A stretch of DNA of 64,000 nucleotides from Moorena bouillonii PNG (GTDB lineage: Bacteria; Cyanobacteriota; Cyanobacteriia; Cyanobacteriales; Coleofasciculaceae). This document shows positions 18,352-28,018 of the stretch, piece by piece. The first letter of the stretch is position 1; each line of letters opens with the position of its first letter. Position numbers and translations under genes: made by a program. The stretch is taken from assembly GCF_001942495.1 (NCBI RefSeq), contig NZ_MKZS01000001.1, positions 7,194,241 through 7,258,240 on the forward strand, given 5' to 3'. Below the pieces are notes generated by a model. The model searched no databases. It worked only from the letters and a program-made list of their open reading frames with translations, and was not told the origin of the DNA.

Positions 18352-19047
18352 GTGATTATCTCCAAGTCTTCTGCTTATACCTCGATTGATTCACCAATTT
18401 GGGATAACAGAATACCAAGTTGTTTATTTCAGCAAGAGGTTCATCAGTCTGCCAACAATACTATCAAGCGATTAATTGATATTATTGGAGCTTTGGTTGG
18501 ATTATTAATTACCGTGAGCATCGCAATTCCGATTGCGATCGCTATGTCGATAGTCGATCCCGGTCCATTATTTTATAGTCAGATCCGTTGTGGTCTGAAT
18601 GGGAAACCCTTCCGAATCTGGAAATTCCGTTCAATGATCGTGGGTGCAGACAAACTCAAGCACTTAGTAGAAAACCAAGCTAAAGGTCATATATTCAAAA
18701 ATGAAAATGATCCCCGTATCAGTCGGATCGGAGGCTTTCTACGCCGCACCAGTCTTGATGAATTTCCCCAATTCTGGAACGTCTTGATCGCAGAGATGAG
18801 CCTAGTTGGAACTCGTCCTCCTACCTTTGATGAAGTCATGAGCTACAACCGCCATCACTACAAGCGTTTAAGAGTTAAACCTGGAATCACTGGTGAATGG
18901 CAAGCCAATGGTCGTTCAAAGGTGACTGACTTTGAAGATATCGTTCTTATGGACTTGGATTACCAAGATAAGTGGTCTATTGGCTACGACCTGAAGCTGA
19001 TTGTGAAAACTATCATGGTAATCTTTAATAGGCATGGTGCTTATTAA
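18352..19047 (+). CDS. Sugar transferase (undecaprenyl-phosphate sugar phosphotransferase, WcaJ/EpsE type)
   Basis: A 231-residue short-form initiating transferase that puts a sugar-1-phosphate onto the lipid carrier at the inner membrane to start exopolysaccharide repeat units. It has one membrane helix (about 45-70, IIGALVGLLITVSIAIPI), the catalytic block PGPLFYSQIRCGLNGKPF, the KFRSM motif, and the C-terminal RRTSLDEFPQFWNVL and GTRPP motifs. The start is GTG at 18352; no better ATG lies before the membrane helix. Neighbouring genes are not part of an obvious polysaccharide operon. Confidence 0.9.
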   Translation: MIISKSSAYTSIDSPIWDNRIPSCLFQQEVHQSANNTIKRLIDIIGALVGLLITVSIAIPIAIAMSIVDPGPLFYSQIRCGLNGKPFRIWKFRSMIVGADKLKHLVENQAKGHIFKNENDPRISRIGGFLRRTSLDEFPQFWNVLIAEMSLVGTRPPTFDEVMSYNRHHYKRLRVKPGITGEWQANGRSKVTDFEDIVLMDLDYQDKWSIGYDLKLIVKTIMVIFNRHGAY

Positions 19048-19494
19048 TATCACGTTATAAGTTGTTAACCCGATAGTACTAAATCCAGGTTGAACAGAAT
19101 GCTTAAGCTAACCCTATCTACAATGTTTTATTGAGAATTTTTGATTGAGGTGGGGTTAGCTTAAGCAAATAAACAGGCATCGATAACAGATTGATTAATT
19201 AGTGACAGGATAATCACTCCTGTTATTTTTATCTTATTTTTATCAGTAAAGTTAATCCTATTTTTCCAAGACTTACCGACCCTTTTTGAGAACTGCTATC
19301 AACAGACCAATCAATACAGAACTGGAACTATTGATTGGAGATTAGAGTTAACTATAATCAAGTTGAAGAATAACCTCTTTAATGGTTCCTAAGACAATAA
19401 AAATCAACACTGAAAAAATTAACGCTGATTTTCTGAATTGATCCAGGGAAATAAATCTTAATAGGTGATATTTATAGTCATATTTATTTTTTAA
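19048..19494. other. Intergenic region with a long inverted repeat
   Basis: About 450 bp of AT-rich DNA between the sugar transferase gene and the tmRNA gene. It contains the inverted repeat at 19100-19167 and nothing else that can be supported. Confidence 0.4.
19100..19167. terminator. Inverted repeat downstream of sugar transferase, possible terminator
   Basis: Arms 19100-19114 and 19153-19167 are perfect 15-bp reverse complements (TGCTTAAGCTAACCC) with a 38-nt loop. The position, about 50 bp after the sugar transferase stop, suits a terminator or mRNA-end hairpin, but the loop is long and no T-tract follows, so a mobile palindrome is an alternative. Confidence 0.45.
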
Positions 19495-19883
19495 TGGAGC
19501 CTACGGGAATTGAACCCGTGTCCGCCCTGGTTATTTACTTATCGCTCATTCACAGGCATAGCCCCTTTAACCCTCGGAGCGGGGATCATCCATTATCCCG
19601 GATGACAGGATGCTTTGGTGAAGTCTTAGCTAGCAAACCGACCAAAGACAGCTTACTAGAGCATCCGTTGGGGTTAAGTCCGTAGTCCTTAACGGAGTCA
19701 AACTACAGACGCTCGAACCTGTTTATAGGTGTTTAGGCAACAGCAGGTGCAGCCTTACGAGCAAAAGGAACGATGTTGTTCGCAGTTACAATTTTTTTGA
19801 GTCCGGTATTTGCGAGAGAAGACTCACTCTCGACCTGAATCACGGGTCAGCTTTCACCAACACGTCGAAACCATTAAGGCCCC
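19495..19883 (-). ncRNA. ssrA: tmRNA (transfer-messenger RNA)
   Basis: The molecule rescues stalled ribosomes and tags the nascent peptide. The 5' end at 19883 reads GGGGCCTTAATGGTTTCGAC, and its first seven bases pair with AGGCTCC before the discriminator A at 19495, forming the acceptor stem. The T-arm is GGGTTCAATTCCC. The tag frame (19783 to 19733) encodes ANNIVPFARKAAPAVA followed by TAA, very close to known cyanobacterial tags. The CCA end is not completed by the genome beyond CC-A. It is a one-piece, not permuted, tmRNA. Confidence 0.97.
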
Positions 19884-20043
19884 TTGGAGTTATTTCCTTT
19901 CTCCATTATAGTCAAGATTTCAAAGTAGCAACTACCAAATACGCGTGATCCTCTGGTGTGATCCTGAATTGGAAAATTTCTTTAAAGCTATTTAGCTGGG
20001 TAAATCCCCGCCTTCTATAAGGACGAGGACTTACGTGAACCTG

Positions 20044-21207
20044 TTAAATCTTGCTGCTGAGGATTTCCTCGATCGCTTGTCGTTCTGCTGGTTCAGTGAC
20101 AGGCAAACTCTGGCGGGTATCAGTAATCAGCCAATCTAGGGCTGCCGCCTGAACATCAATAGCCGCACCAGTCTTGTCAACACAATAGCGTCCAAACACT
20201 AGCTTATCCACTAGACGTACTCCGGCTCCAAGGCGAGAGTATTCAAAAATGACGCTATTCTCAACCGTTGCTCCGCTACAGATCCAGCAATTGGGACCAA
20301 TCATAGTTGGTCCGATAATCTTTGCCCCATCTTCGATGTGGGTCATAGCACCAATGTAAACCGGACCTTTGATATCTACTTTGTCCCAATTCACGGCCAC
20401 ATTTAAGCCAGTATAGATTCCGGGAGCGACTTCTTTGCCGGGAATCGGTACATTATTGATTTCTCCAAGCAGCACACCTCGAACAGCTCGCCAGTAATCT
20501 GGGACTTTACCAATATCAACCCACTGGAAATCCATTGGTACCGCATAGAAAGGAGCCCCCGTTTCCACAAGTTTGGGAAATAGTTCGCCGCCAATGTCAT
20601 ATTCCTGACCAGAGGGGATATAGTTAAAGATTTCTGGCTCAAAAATGTAAATTCCTGTGTTGATATTGGTACTGAGGGCTTCCTCCACTGAGGGCTTTTC
20701 TTGGAAAGCTTTGATGCGACCAGTTTCATCTGTAACTACGACACCGTAGCTAGACACCTGTTCTCGTGGTACAGGTTTTGCCACTAGGGTAGCAATTGCT
20801 CCCTTTTCTTTATGGAATTTAAGTGCTGCTGTCAAGTCCAGGTCAATCAGGGCATCACCACAGAGCACCACAAATGTATCATCAAAGAAGGGATAAAAGT
20901 CCTGGATCTTACGCATGCCACCAGCTGAGCCGAGGGCTTCCCCAACCAGTTGACCATCAACAATGCGACCTTCAAAAGAATAAGCAATTTCAACGCCAAA
21001 GCGTTGCCCATCTCGAAAATAGCTTTCAATTTCGTTAGCCAAGTGAGAGACGTTGACCACAATTTGGTCGAAACCATGTTGTCGTAATAGTTCTAGTAAA
21101 AACTCCATTACTGGTTTTTGCAGGATGGGAATCAATGGCTTGGGAATAGTGTAAGTGATAGGGCGAACGCGAGTTCCCTTGCCAGCTGCCAGAATCATGG
21201 CTTTCAT
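20044..21207 (-). CDS. Sugar-phosphate nucleotidyltransferase (NDP-sugar pyrophosphorylase)
   Basis: A 387-residue enzyme that makes an NDP-sugar from a sugar-1-phosphate and NTP. The N-terminal nucleotidyl-transferase motif MKAMILAAGKGTRVRPITYT with IPKPLIPI (to residue 29) is complete, LCGDALIDLDL near 115 supplies the metal-binding Asp, and FQWVDIGKVPDYW near 230 is typical. The C-terminal third (about 265-345) is a left-handed beta-helix with hexapeptide-like repeats such as GPVYIGAMTHIEDGAKI. Mannose-1-phosphate guanylyltransferase and glucose-1-phosphate thymidylyl/cytidylyltransferase are both possible; the base cannot be decided here. Confidence 0.85.
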   Translation of the reverse strand: MKAMILAAGKGTRVRPITYTIPKPLIPILQKPVMEFLLELLRQHGFDQIVVNVSHLANEIESYFRDGQRFGVEIAYSFEGRIVDGQLVGEALGSAGGMRKIQDFYPFFDDTFVVLCGDALIDLDLTAALKFHKEKGAIATLVAKPVPREQVSSYGVVVTDETGRIKAFQEKPSVEEALSTNINTGIYIFEPEIFNYIPSGQEYDIGGELFPKLVETGAPFYAVPMDFQWVDIGKVPDYWRAVRGVLLGEINNVPIPGKEVAPGIYTGLNVAVNWDKVDIKGPVYIGAMTHIEDGAKIIGPTMIGPNCWICSGATVENSVIFEYSRLGAGVRLVDKLVFGRYCVDKTGAAIDVQAAALDWLITDTRQSLPVTEPAERQAIEEILSSKI

Positions 21208-21480
21208 GTATCTTTTCTCCTTAAACTAAATCCATAGAGGTTGATGTGGGCAATTGAGTACGATTCTAACTAGTCCTTGAACTCTCACCCACGATTAGCA
21301 CGAGGGACTTTAGTCCCTAACTCTTTTTCATAGCCACCGCTATTACACAGGGGCAAACAAGCTGGAATTTTCTGTAACCTGTGCTTTGAGTGATGCTTTG
21401 AGTGACCCCAGTTGAGAATTACTGGTTTCCTGACAAGGCTAGTTGATGTTATAATTACCCGCTTTTAAGCGTGGGGTTCA

Positions 21481-22347
21481 TTACTCCAATTTACGGATTT
21501 TTATATCTTGGTAGAATTCTTCTTGGCATAACTCAACCTTAGACTGAGCAGATAACAATAGCAGTCCCCAGAAAACACTAACTCTGTCCCCTATTCGTGA
21601 TTCAATAGGAGCGATCGCTGTTTCTGTGTCAGCTTTTCCCGACATCTTGGCTGTTCTGAGTTTGTCCTCCTGGTAAGAAGAACCAAGGGAAGTTGATGCA
21701 ACTGATGATGGGGATAACGTCCACCACTCTAACAACTGATTTAAATTCAGCCAATCGTTGTCTACCGCTAGCTCATACCAGTAGCGGGATAGAAATTCCT
21801 CCAGCCGTTTGGCAATCTCGGTCAAGTTTTCATCATGAGCTAGATGGGCAATACGAGCTGCCTGACTACGGACACTAGAGCGAGTCCCTTTTTTAGGGGA
21901 AGGTAAGGGGTTTTCACCCAGTTGGACTGCCATCTCCTGTAACTGTTTAATGAGCTCTGGCAGGGTTACTGGGCGTCTTTTAGGGGGTCGGGCAGCAGAG
22001 CGACGGCGTAGATGACGTTCTAGATTGCGAGGCAAACCTCTATCTCCCCTGCCATCAATTTCCTCGGACCCATCCAGTTCTTCGGATTCCTCCAACTCCT
22101 CGGGTTCTTCTAAACGTTCCAAGGTATCGGCTTTCAGTAGAACTAGCATGGATGCCCATAGAAACGCTTGCCCAGACTGAGACAAGTCCGTGTCACGGTA
22201 TCCGAGTTCTGGATCACTGTCTAATGCCAGTGTACTTAGATAGCGGTCAATGACATCAATTACCTGAACATCCCATGGGTCAATTTCTCCCCGCTGTGCC
22301 ACATCAATGAGAATAGCGATCGCTTCGGTAGCAGGTGTTGTAGTCAT
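21481..22347 (-). CDS. scpA: Segregation and condensation protein A (ScpA)
   Basis: The kleisin subunit that joins SMC heads and ScpB in chromosome condensation. At 288 residues it shows the family start with IAILIDVAQRGEIDPWDVQVID and FLWASMLVLLKADTL, and the C-terminal winged-helix segment DRVSVFWGLLLLSAQSKVEL. Between residues 78 and 102 there is an acidic, repeated Glu-Leu-Glu loop, and an Arg-rich segment follows; these look like a lineage-specific loop. scpB and smc are not in the window. Confidence 0.85.
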   Translation of the reverse strand: MTTTPATEAIAILIDVAQRGEIDPWDVQVIDVIDRYLSTLALDSDPELGYRDTDLSQSGQAFLWASMLVLLKADTLERLEEPEELEESEELDGSEEIDGRGDRGLPRNLERHLRRRSAARPPKRRPVTLPELIKQLQEMAVQLGENPLPSPKKGTRSSVRSQAARIAHLAHDENLTEIAKRLEEFLSRYWYELAVDNDWLNLNQLLEWWTLSPSSVASTSLGSSYQEDKLRTAKMSGKADTETAIAPIESRIGDRVSVFWGLLLLSAQSKVELCQEEFYQDIKIRKLE

Positions 22348-22774
22348 CTATAGGACCCGTGTCTATTGACTAACGATATATAGCCATGTCTTGTTCGATA
22401 CTGTTGGTCAATTAACTGACGGCAGGACTTACACAAAACTGGGCACCAAACCCTATAACCTATAAGTACGCTTACTGACCCTACTGGTAGAGTTACTGCG
22501 GAAGTCCTGTAAGGGGTGATATCAACTCTGGTAGCATCGGTATTGTATTATTTGGAGGGAGGACAAATAGGACAACGAACATCAGGAAGCGTAAATTTTA
22601 CCTCTTTAATTTTCACTCTTGTATAGACCTTGAATACAACCTCTGAAACAAAAAGGAATGATATGAACATACACCATAAATTGGCGATTTTTCGAGTTTA
22701 ACTGGTAGCCTTTATATGCGCTTATGGCCAGGAAAGTTCACTGCTCACATATAAAAATTACTGGCGCTTTTGGT
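22348..22774. other. Intergenic region left of the IS200 remnant
   Basis: About 430 bp upstream of scpA and downstream of the transposase remnant. No ORF, RNA gene or strong repeat was recognised. It may hold the rest of the decayed insertion sequence. Confidence 0.3.
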
Positions 22775-23168
22775 CTATTGGTCTTCTATGTACTTCTTAA
22801 TAACTTCGATTAGCCCACCGCCAACCGTACAAATCAAATAGCTTTTATTCCAAAGCGTAGGCAGTCTAGAGCGAAGTTGCGGTAATTATTTTCTGAGATA
22901 TTATATATAATAATACATTTATTTTATATTTGACTGCTTTATAAACTCGAAACTTAGGGTTAACTTCCATAGCTTGATGTACATGGTCTGACATTACTTC
23001 CATCTCTAGAATTTATTAGTCCATGTTCGGGCAAGCTTCTATAGTTAACTCTTCGATCCTGGTTTCAAGGTTGCCTGTCAGAACTTTTTGTCTGTACTTA
23101 GGGCAAACTATAACAGGGGACTTACAATAGTAAACAACATTTTTGTTAGACTTATATTGCTCAGGCAT
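22775..23168 (-). pseudogene. IS200/IS605-type TnpA transposase remnant
   Basis: Translating the minus strand from ATG 23168 gives MPEQYKSNKNVVYYCKSPVI, then VCPKYRQKVLTGNLETRIEE, which matches the start of IS200-type Y1 transposases (usual motif CPKYRRKVL). A stop follows CPNMD. The next frame continues MEVMSDHVH, the His-x-His metal site region, though here it reads HVHQ, and a later frame has CTVGGGLIEVIKKYIEDQ before the TAG at 22775. Several frameshifts and an AT-rich insertion make it non-functional. A short relative of this transposon class is also seen at 20-316. Confidence 0.8.
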
Positions 23169-23238
23169 TGAATTATATAGCTTATAGGGTAGATTCAGCT
23201 CCTTGACATTTTACCAATCCCCAATAGCGATACCAAAA

Positions 23239-23598
23239 TTAGTCTAATAGTGGATTATCTGACAATGGGTCAGATGCCGATAAAAGCAACTGTTTCTGTT
23301 CAATCTCAATTTTGTATTGTTGAATGTCGTCTTCTAATTGTCTAATCTGTTCATCCTTTGAGTGTATCTGCCCAACCATTTTACGAGTTCCTAGAAAATT
23401 GAGAAATCGCGTCCACAAGCTGAATAACCAGGCTATTACTGCTCCAAGCCACATGGATAGAATCAGTGCAATCGCCAAGGGAGCCTTAACCTGGATACCA
23501 TCAATAATCCTAATGGAAACAGATTGGGTATTTTCCAAGCCAAATAAGACTAGTGCCAGACATAGAGCGAAAATCAGCAAAAAATTAATCTGTCGCAT
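23239..23598 (-). CDS. LapA-domain (DUF1049) membrane protein
   Basis: A 119-residue inner-membrane protein with two hydrophobic helices (MRQINFLLIFALCLALVLFG and APLAIALILSMWLGAVIAWL) followed by a charged coiled-coil tail (about 80-112), the LapA/DUF1049 pattern. The in-between NTQSVSIRIIDG segment is characteristic. ATG 23598 is chosen because the first helix begins there; the longer frame to 23712 adds a basic, unlikely sequence. In other bacteria LapA works with LapB in lipopolysaccharide assembly control. That role is not shown for cyanobacteria. Confidence 0.75.
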   Translation of the reverse strand: MRQINFLLIFALCLALVLFGLENTQSVSIRIIDGIQVKAPLAIALILSMWLGAVIAWLFSLWTRFLNFLGTRKMVGQIHSKDEQIRQLEDDIQQYKIEIEQKQLLLSASDPLSDNPLLD

Positions 23599-23922
23599 CA
23601 GCTTAATCCAAAACCGTTGCAGTTGCTTCCTACTTCTACAACAGATAACACGAAAATTCGGCTTTTTTAACTTGCCGATTACTGTAAAGTGCACAGGTGT
23701 CCCAACGCGCACAGGTCAAGGACATCTAGTTGGCACGGTCATAAAGTGAACTTTTTACCTCTTTTCCCCCCGCTGTTTTGGCGGGCTAGGGGAAGCTTGG
23801 ATTAGCTCAGGTTATGACTGTGTGCAGTATAGCAGCAGTTGGAGTTCCCTTCAAGCCTACACCTGCTTGCTAGGGAGATCTAAAATATGCCACCAAAACT
23901 GGTCAATTGTAAGGCAAGAAAC

Positions 23923-24567
23923 ATGAATACTAGAGTAGCTGATTTCCGTAAGGAATACACATTGAAGGGTTTGAGTGAAACCGATGTCCAGCCAAATCCT
24001 TTCGAGCAATTCAAAATTTGGTTTGACCAGGCAGTAGCTGCTGAGTTGCCAGAACCGAATGCCATGACTATAGCTACAGCAACACCAGATGGCAAACCTT
24101 CCGCCCGGATGGTACTTCTGAAAGGCTACGATCAGCAGGGGTTTGTCTTTTACACTAATTATCAAAGTAACAAAGGGCAGCAGTTAATCGAGAATCCTTG
24201 GGCTGCCATCACCTTTTGGTGGGCTGAGTTAGAACGACAGGTAAGGATTGAGGGGCGAGTCGATAAGCTAACAGCCGCTGAGTCTGATGCTTATTTTAAC
24301 AGTCGTCCCAAGGGTTCTCAGCTGGGGGCTTGGGTGTCAGATCAAAGTCAAGTTATTCCTAGTCGTGAGGTGTTGGAGCAACGGCTACAGCAACTGAACC
24401 AAGACTATGAAAATAAAGAGGTATCTCGTCCACCGCACTGGGGAGGGTTCCGGGTGATTCCATCAGAAATTGAGTTTTGGCAGGGGCGTCCCAGTCGGCT
24501 GCACGATCGGTTGCTCTACAATCGTGGTGAGGATGGGGATTGGGTGATTAAACGATTGTCCCCTTAG
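23923..24567 (+). CDS. pdxH: Pyridoxamine 5'-phosphate oxidase
   Basis: The FMN-dependent enzyme that makes pyridoxal 5'-phosphate in the cytoplasm. Family motifs are ADFRKEYTLKGLSETDV at the start, NPFEQFKIWF, SARMVLLKGYDQQGFVFYTN near 75 and the C-terminal FWQGRPSRLHDRLLYNR. The 214 residues match the family length. Homologues start near MNTRVADF at 23923, but an in-frame ATG at 23887 with a GGGAGA site 8 nt upstream is an alternative start adding 12 residues. A palindromic repeat fragment (TCTTGATGCAAAGCG) follows at 24584. Confidence 0.93.
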   Translation: MNTRVADFRKEYTLKGLSETDVQPNPFEQFKIWFDQAVAAELPEPNAMTIATATPDGKPSARMVLLKGYDQQGFVFYTNYQSNKGQQLIENPWAAITFWWAELERQVRIEGRVDKLTAAESDAYFNSRPKGSQLGAWVSDQSQVIPSREVLEQRLQQLNQDYENKEVSRPPHWGGFRVIPSEIEFWQGRPSRLHDRLLYNRGEDGDWVIKRLSP

Positions 24568-24737
24568 TGAGCTGGTCTTCATTGTCTTGATGCAAAGCGC
24601 GAGTGGTTTGGGTTCTGTGTACGGAACCTGCGTTGGTAGTGCTAAAGATCTAGTGATTCGGCTAGGGTCTGGTCAAGGTAACAGGAGCTAAAATCACTAC
24701 TTTTGTACCATCCCAAACTTTCATTATCTCGAATCCC

Positions 24738-26798
24738 CTAACGTTTACGCCGAGCTTTTGAGTGCTTTGACTTTGGAGTTTGGATAATGGGAACAGTAAA
24801 GTAAAACTGAGAACCTTGGTCTTTGCCAGCTGAATTTGCCCAAATTTTACCGCCCCAGCCTTTGACAATTTGGCGACAAATTGCTAAACCTAGCCCTGTT
24901 CCCCCAGTAGTTCGCCGCAGAGCACCTTCTTCTTGATAGAAGCGGTCAAAAACAGCTTCCAGCCGATTGGGTTCAATACCACGTCCAGAATCTTCGATAA
25001 TAACTACTATCATGGAATTGTCCAGTGTTTGGATACTTATAGTTACTTCTCCTTGTGGGCTGGTAAATTTGCAGGCATTATCGAGAAGTCTAGCTAGAGT
25101 TTCAACTAGCCACTCCCCGTCGGCTTTGACTAATGGAAGGTTCTCTGGAACTTGAACCGATAAACTAGGTCGTTCATCTTCAGAACGGCGAGCGCAAACA
25201 TTACTCAGGGAAAGGTCAATGCACTCTCTTAGGGAGAGGGATTCTGGGTGCCATTCCACACGACCACTTTCTAAGCGAGAAAGAGTAAGGAAGTCCTGAA
25301 TCAGTTTCCGCATTCGTTCGGCGTCAGTGAGGGCAGTATTGAGCATCACCTGACGCAATTCTAGGGACATATCTGGCTCACTAGCTAGACTCTCAAGACA
25401 TACTTGAATTGTGGAGAGAGGAGTGCGCAGTTCATGACCTGTAATCGCTACTAAATTGCTACGGGTGCGGTCAAGAGCTTCTAGCTGCTGATTCAAATCT
25501 TCTAGGTTGGCGTAGGCTTCGGCTTGAATCAAAGCTACACCGACTTGAGTTGCGATCGCATCCACTAAGGCTAACTCATCCTTTTCCCATTGATAAGGTT
25601 GGGAACCACAATGATGTATATCTAACATGCCCAATAACTGACCCTGATACAGCACTGGTACTTTCAGCCAAGAGCGAATGGCAAGCTCTTGGACTAGATT
25701 GTGCAAGGTTTTTGATCGTCGATTACCAGTTTTATTTCTGGAATTAGTACCGTTAATCCGAGGATCTGTCTGGGTGTCTTCTACATAAATCCGTTCTCCA
25801 CTCTGGACAACCTCTTGGAATAGGCAATTGTCTTGCAATGGCCATCTCTTTCCTAGTGTGGGCACTAATGGTTCATCCCCCTTACTAGGGGGCTTTAAAA
25901 ACTCATGATTGATGATAGTAGTGGTATCTGTTGCTTTACAGCGATAAATCAGACACCGTGATGCTTGAAGGGCTTTACCCAACTCTTGCACAGCAACTTC
26001 AAGAATGGCATTGGGGTCAAGGGATCGCCTAATGGCGTTGGAAATAGAATTGATCAGAGATTCTTTCTTTCCCTGAGCAGCAATGGAGCGATAGGCTTTG
26101 AGCAATTTATACTGACCTGCCTGTAGGTAAGTCACCAAACGCTGGACAAAAGGATCAGAATTGGCGGAACTTTGAGCTTGGTCGAGAAGGGATAGATTAC
26201 TGGTGGAGTTTTGGGTTAATCGAGCACTAACTACTAATGAATCGTCTAAATACTGAGATTTGGCCTGTTCAATCTTAGCGCCTAGTTCAGGTCGGTAAAT
26301 TTGAATGCGATTGAGTAATATCTCAGCTGCTTTTTGACTCACCGTCCGGTCAAATGTCCAGATTCCTTCAAAACGTCGGGATGAGTCCATTTCCCCATTG
26401 GTAACCTCTAGTATTGGTGTGGGTCGTTCTTGACAAATCAAACAGTTTGTGTAACTTCGCCCAATAACTACCAAATGCCATTCTTGAGAGAGGGTATCGT
26501 TGGGTTCAAATGCCACGGTTTCGTGATACTCTGAACTACTCTTAAATTCTGTTTCCGGTGCTGCTAGTACATAGACTTGGGGGGTCTGTTGAGCAATGCG
26601 TCGATATCGATGAGCTTCCTGACGGTAGAAACGCTCTCGCTGGAAGCTAGCAATGACCAACGGCTGCTCTGAGCCAGCTAATACCTGATCTTCCATGGCA
26701 TGGGAAAGTGCGGTCAAAGAAGACTTAAAGTACACCTGTGACCGCAGTATAGGTATAGCTTGCAGTAAGCTTTGCAGCACGGAAGTCGTAATAATCAT
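24738..26798 (-). CDS. DICT-GAF sensor histidine kinase
   Basis: A 686-residue soluble hybrid-less sensor kinase. Residues 1-210 look like a DICT domain (sensory module common in cyanobacteria), about 255-428 a GAF domain with Cys-rich start (RCLIYRC), and a HisKA helix with the phosphate-accepting His455 in AITGHELRTP. The ATPase part carries the N box LLDNACKF, G1 DSGRGIE and G2 GGTGLGLAICRQIV. No response regulator is adjacent. The signal could be light or a small molecule; the GAF lacks an obvious phytochrome-type Cys motif, so a bilin chromophore is not shown. Confidence 0.88.
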   Translation of the reverse strand: MIITTSVLQSLLQAIPILRSQVYFKSSLTALSHAMEDQVLAGSEQPLVIASFQRERFYRQEAHRYRRIAQQTPQVYVLAAPETEFKSSSEYHETVAFEPNDTLSQEWHLVVIGRSYTNCLICQERPTPILEVTNGEMDSSRRFEGIWTFDRTVSQKAAEILLNRIQIYRPELGAKIEQAKSQYLDDSLVVSARLTQNSTSNLSLLDQAQSSANSDPFVQRLVTYLQAGQYKLLKAYRSIAAQGKKESLINSISNAIRRSLDPNAILEVAVQELGKALQASRCLIYRCKATDTTTIINHEFLKPPSKGDEPLVPTLGKRWPLQDNCLFQEVVQSGERIYVEDTQTDPRINGTNSRNKTGNRRSKTLHNLVQELAIRSWLKVPVLYQGQLLGMLDIHHCGSQPYQWEKDELALVDAIATQVGVALIQAEAYANLEDLNQQLEALDRTRSNLVAITGHELRTPLSTIQVCLESLASEPDMSLELRQVMLNTALTDAERMRKLIQDFLTLSRLESGRVEWHPESLSLRECIDLSLSNVCARRSEDERPSLSVQVPENLPLVKADGEWLVETLARLLDNACKFTSPQGEVTISIQTLDNSMIVVIIEDSGRGIEPNRLEAVFDRFYQEEGALRRTTGGTGLGLAICRQIVKGWGGKIWANSAGKDQGSQFYFTVPIIQTPKSKHSKARRKR

Positions 26799-27000
26799 TA
26801 ATTAATAAATTTTCATCACAAATCTTAGGTATTGTGGAAACCCCAGCTATGGGCAACGGGGAACGAAAAACCAGTCGGGGTCTTTAGTCCCAGTCAGGGT
26901 ATGGGGTGCTGACAACCTATAGGCTTTTTATGTCTACCTTTCTCAATTTATCTTATAGACAGGAGATTGAACACAGCGAAAGTTGAAGCCCCACCTTGTT

Positions 27001-27780
27001 TCAGATGTATCGCGTTAATTCAACCCGATATCGTTGTTTTTTAGTAATAGAGACATCCCCAACCTCCAAGCGTCCTTTACCACGAATGGCAATCAAATCT
27101 CCAGATTTGACTGTATAGCTAGATTGCTTGACCTCTTTCCAGTTAACCCGCACATCCCCAGTGGTAATGAAATCAACCATCTTGCTGCGGGACATACCAA
27201 ACCCAGCTGATGCGATCGCATCTAGACGCATGGAAGCTTCTGTTGTTGTTCTGAGTTTCTTTTTCGGTTCCTTAACCTTGAGTTCACTCAAATCAATCCG
27301 TTGAGTTTTGACAGGTACCGAACGCACCTGATTTAAATTCAGTTCCAGAAACTCTACCAACTCTGGTACCACAATCACCTGAGCACCTCGCTCTCCCAAG
27401 ACAATAATGTCCCCAATCTTTTCTCGCACCAATCCAGTTCCCAGAATTGCCCCCAAGAAATCCCGGTGAGTTGCCGTATCAAACAAAAAATTCCCAGCAA
27501 TATCCAAACCCACCACTTCTACCTGAGATTTATCCAGAGGCAATTCCTCACGGGCGATCCCTAACCGTTGTCGTTCCGCCTGAGGATATCCTCCCCAAGC
27601 CAGCAATTGCACCTCTGTCAACCGTTCAAACTGCTGAGCAACCTCTACCAAAACTGGCGGTGATAGAAAATCAGTCAATACCACCTCCCAAGTCTTAATT
27701 GCTTGATCAGCTTGGTCAATCACACGAGCCACATCTTCTCGATTCTCTACACTTTTTAAAAGTTCTTCTCTAGGTAGCAT
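27001..27780 (-). CDS. Photosystem II S4 domain protein (YlmH-like)
   Basis: A 259-residue protein of the TIGR03069 type found in plants and cyanobacteria. The N-terminal YlmH-like part contains QLLAWGGYPQAERQRLG, the middle has GDIIVLGERGAQV, and the C-terminal S4 RNA-binding domain (about 180-245) shows SRSKMVDFITTGDVRVN and KSGDLIAIRGKGRLEV. Despite its name the role in photosystem II is not settled and RNA binding is the only part visible in the sequence. Neighbours are unrelated. Confidence 0.85.
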   Translation of the reverse strand: MLPREELLKSVENREDVARVIDQADQAIKTWEVVLTDFLSPPVLVEVAQQFERLTEVQLLAWGGYPQAERQRLGIAREELPLDKSQVEVVGLDIAGNFLFDTATHRDFLGAILGTGLVREKIGDIIVLGERGAQVIVVPELVEFLELNLNQVRSVPVKTQRIDLSELKVKEPKKKLRTTTEASMRLDAIASAGFGMSRSKMVDFITTGDVRVNWKEVKQSSYTVKSGDLIAIRGKGRLEVGDVSITKKQRYRVELTRYI

Positions 27781-28018
27781 TCCTAATAATTTGTTAAAGA
27801 CGTTTGATTAATGGTCTAAATAATTATTTCCTCAAATTCTAATCAGGATTTAGCAATAGGTAATCAGTTTCGCATACTATCTATTACCCATGACTAACTC
27901 TAAAAGTTATCTTTCTTAAATTTTATTTATTTTTATTTACATTTAGTCTTTGTTACTTTGCCCTCTTTGCGCCTTTGGGATTTTTACCCCCAAAATAATT
28001 GCGCAACCCTTATATAGT

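Noticed and set aside
19494-19685. Plus-strand ORF of 63 codons
   Set aside because: It is antisense to the tmRNA.
24584-24612. Possible MITE end at TCTTGATGCAAAGCG after pdxH
   Set aside because: The motif matches the interior of element C but no inverted ends or array are present here.
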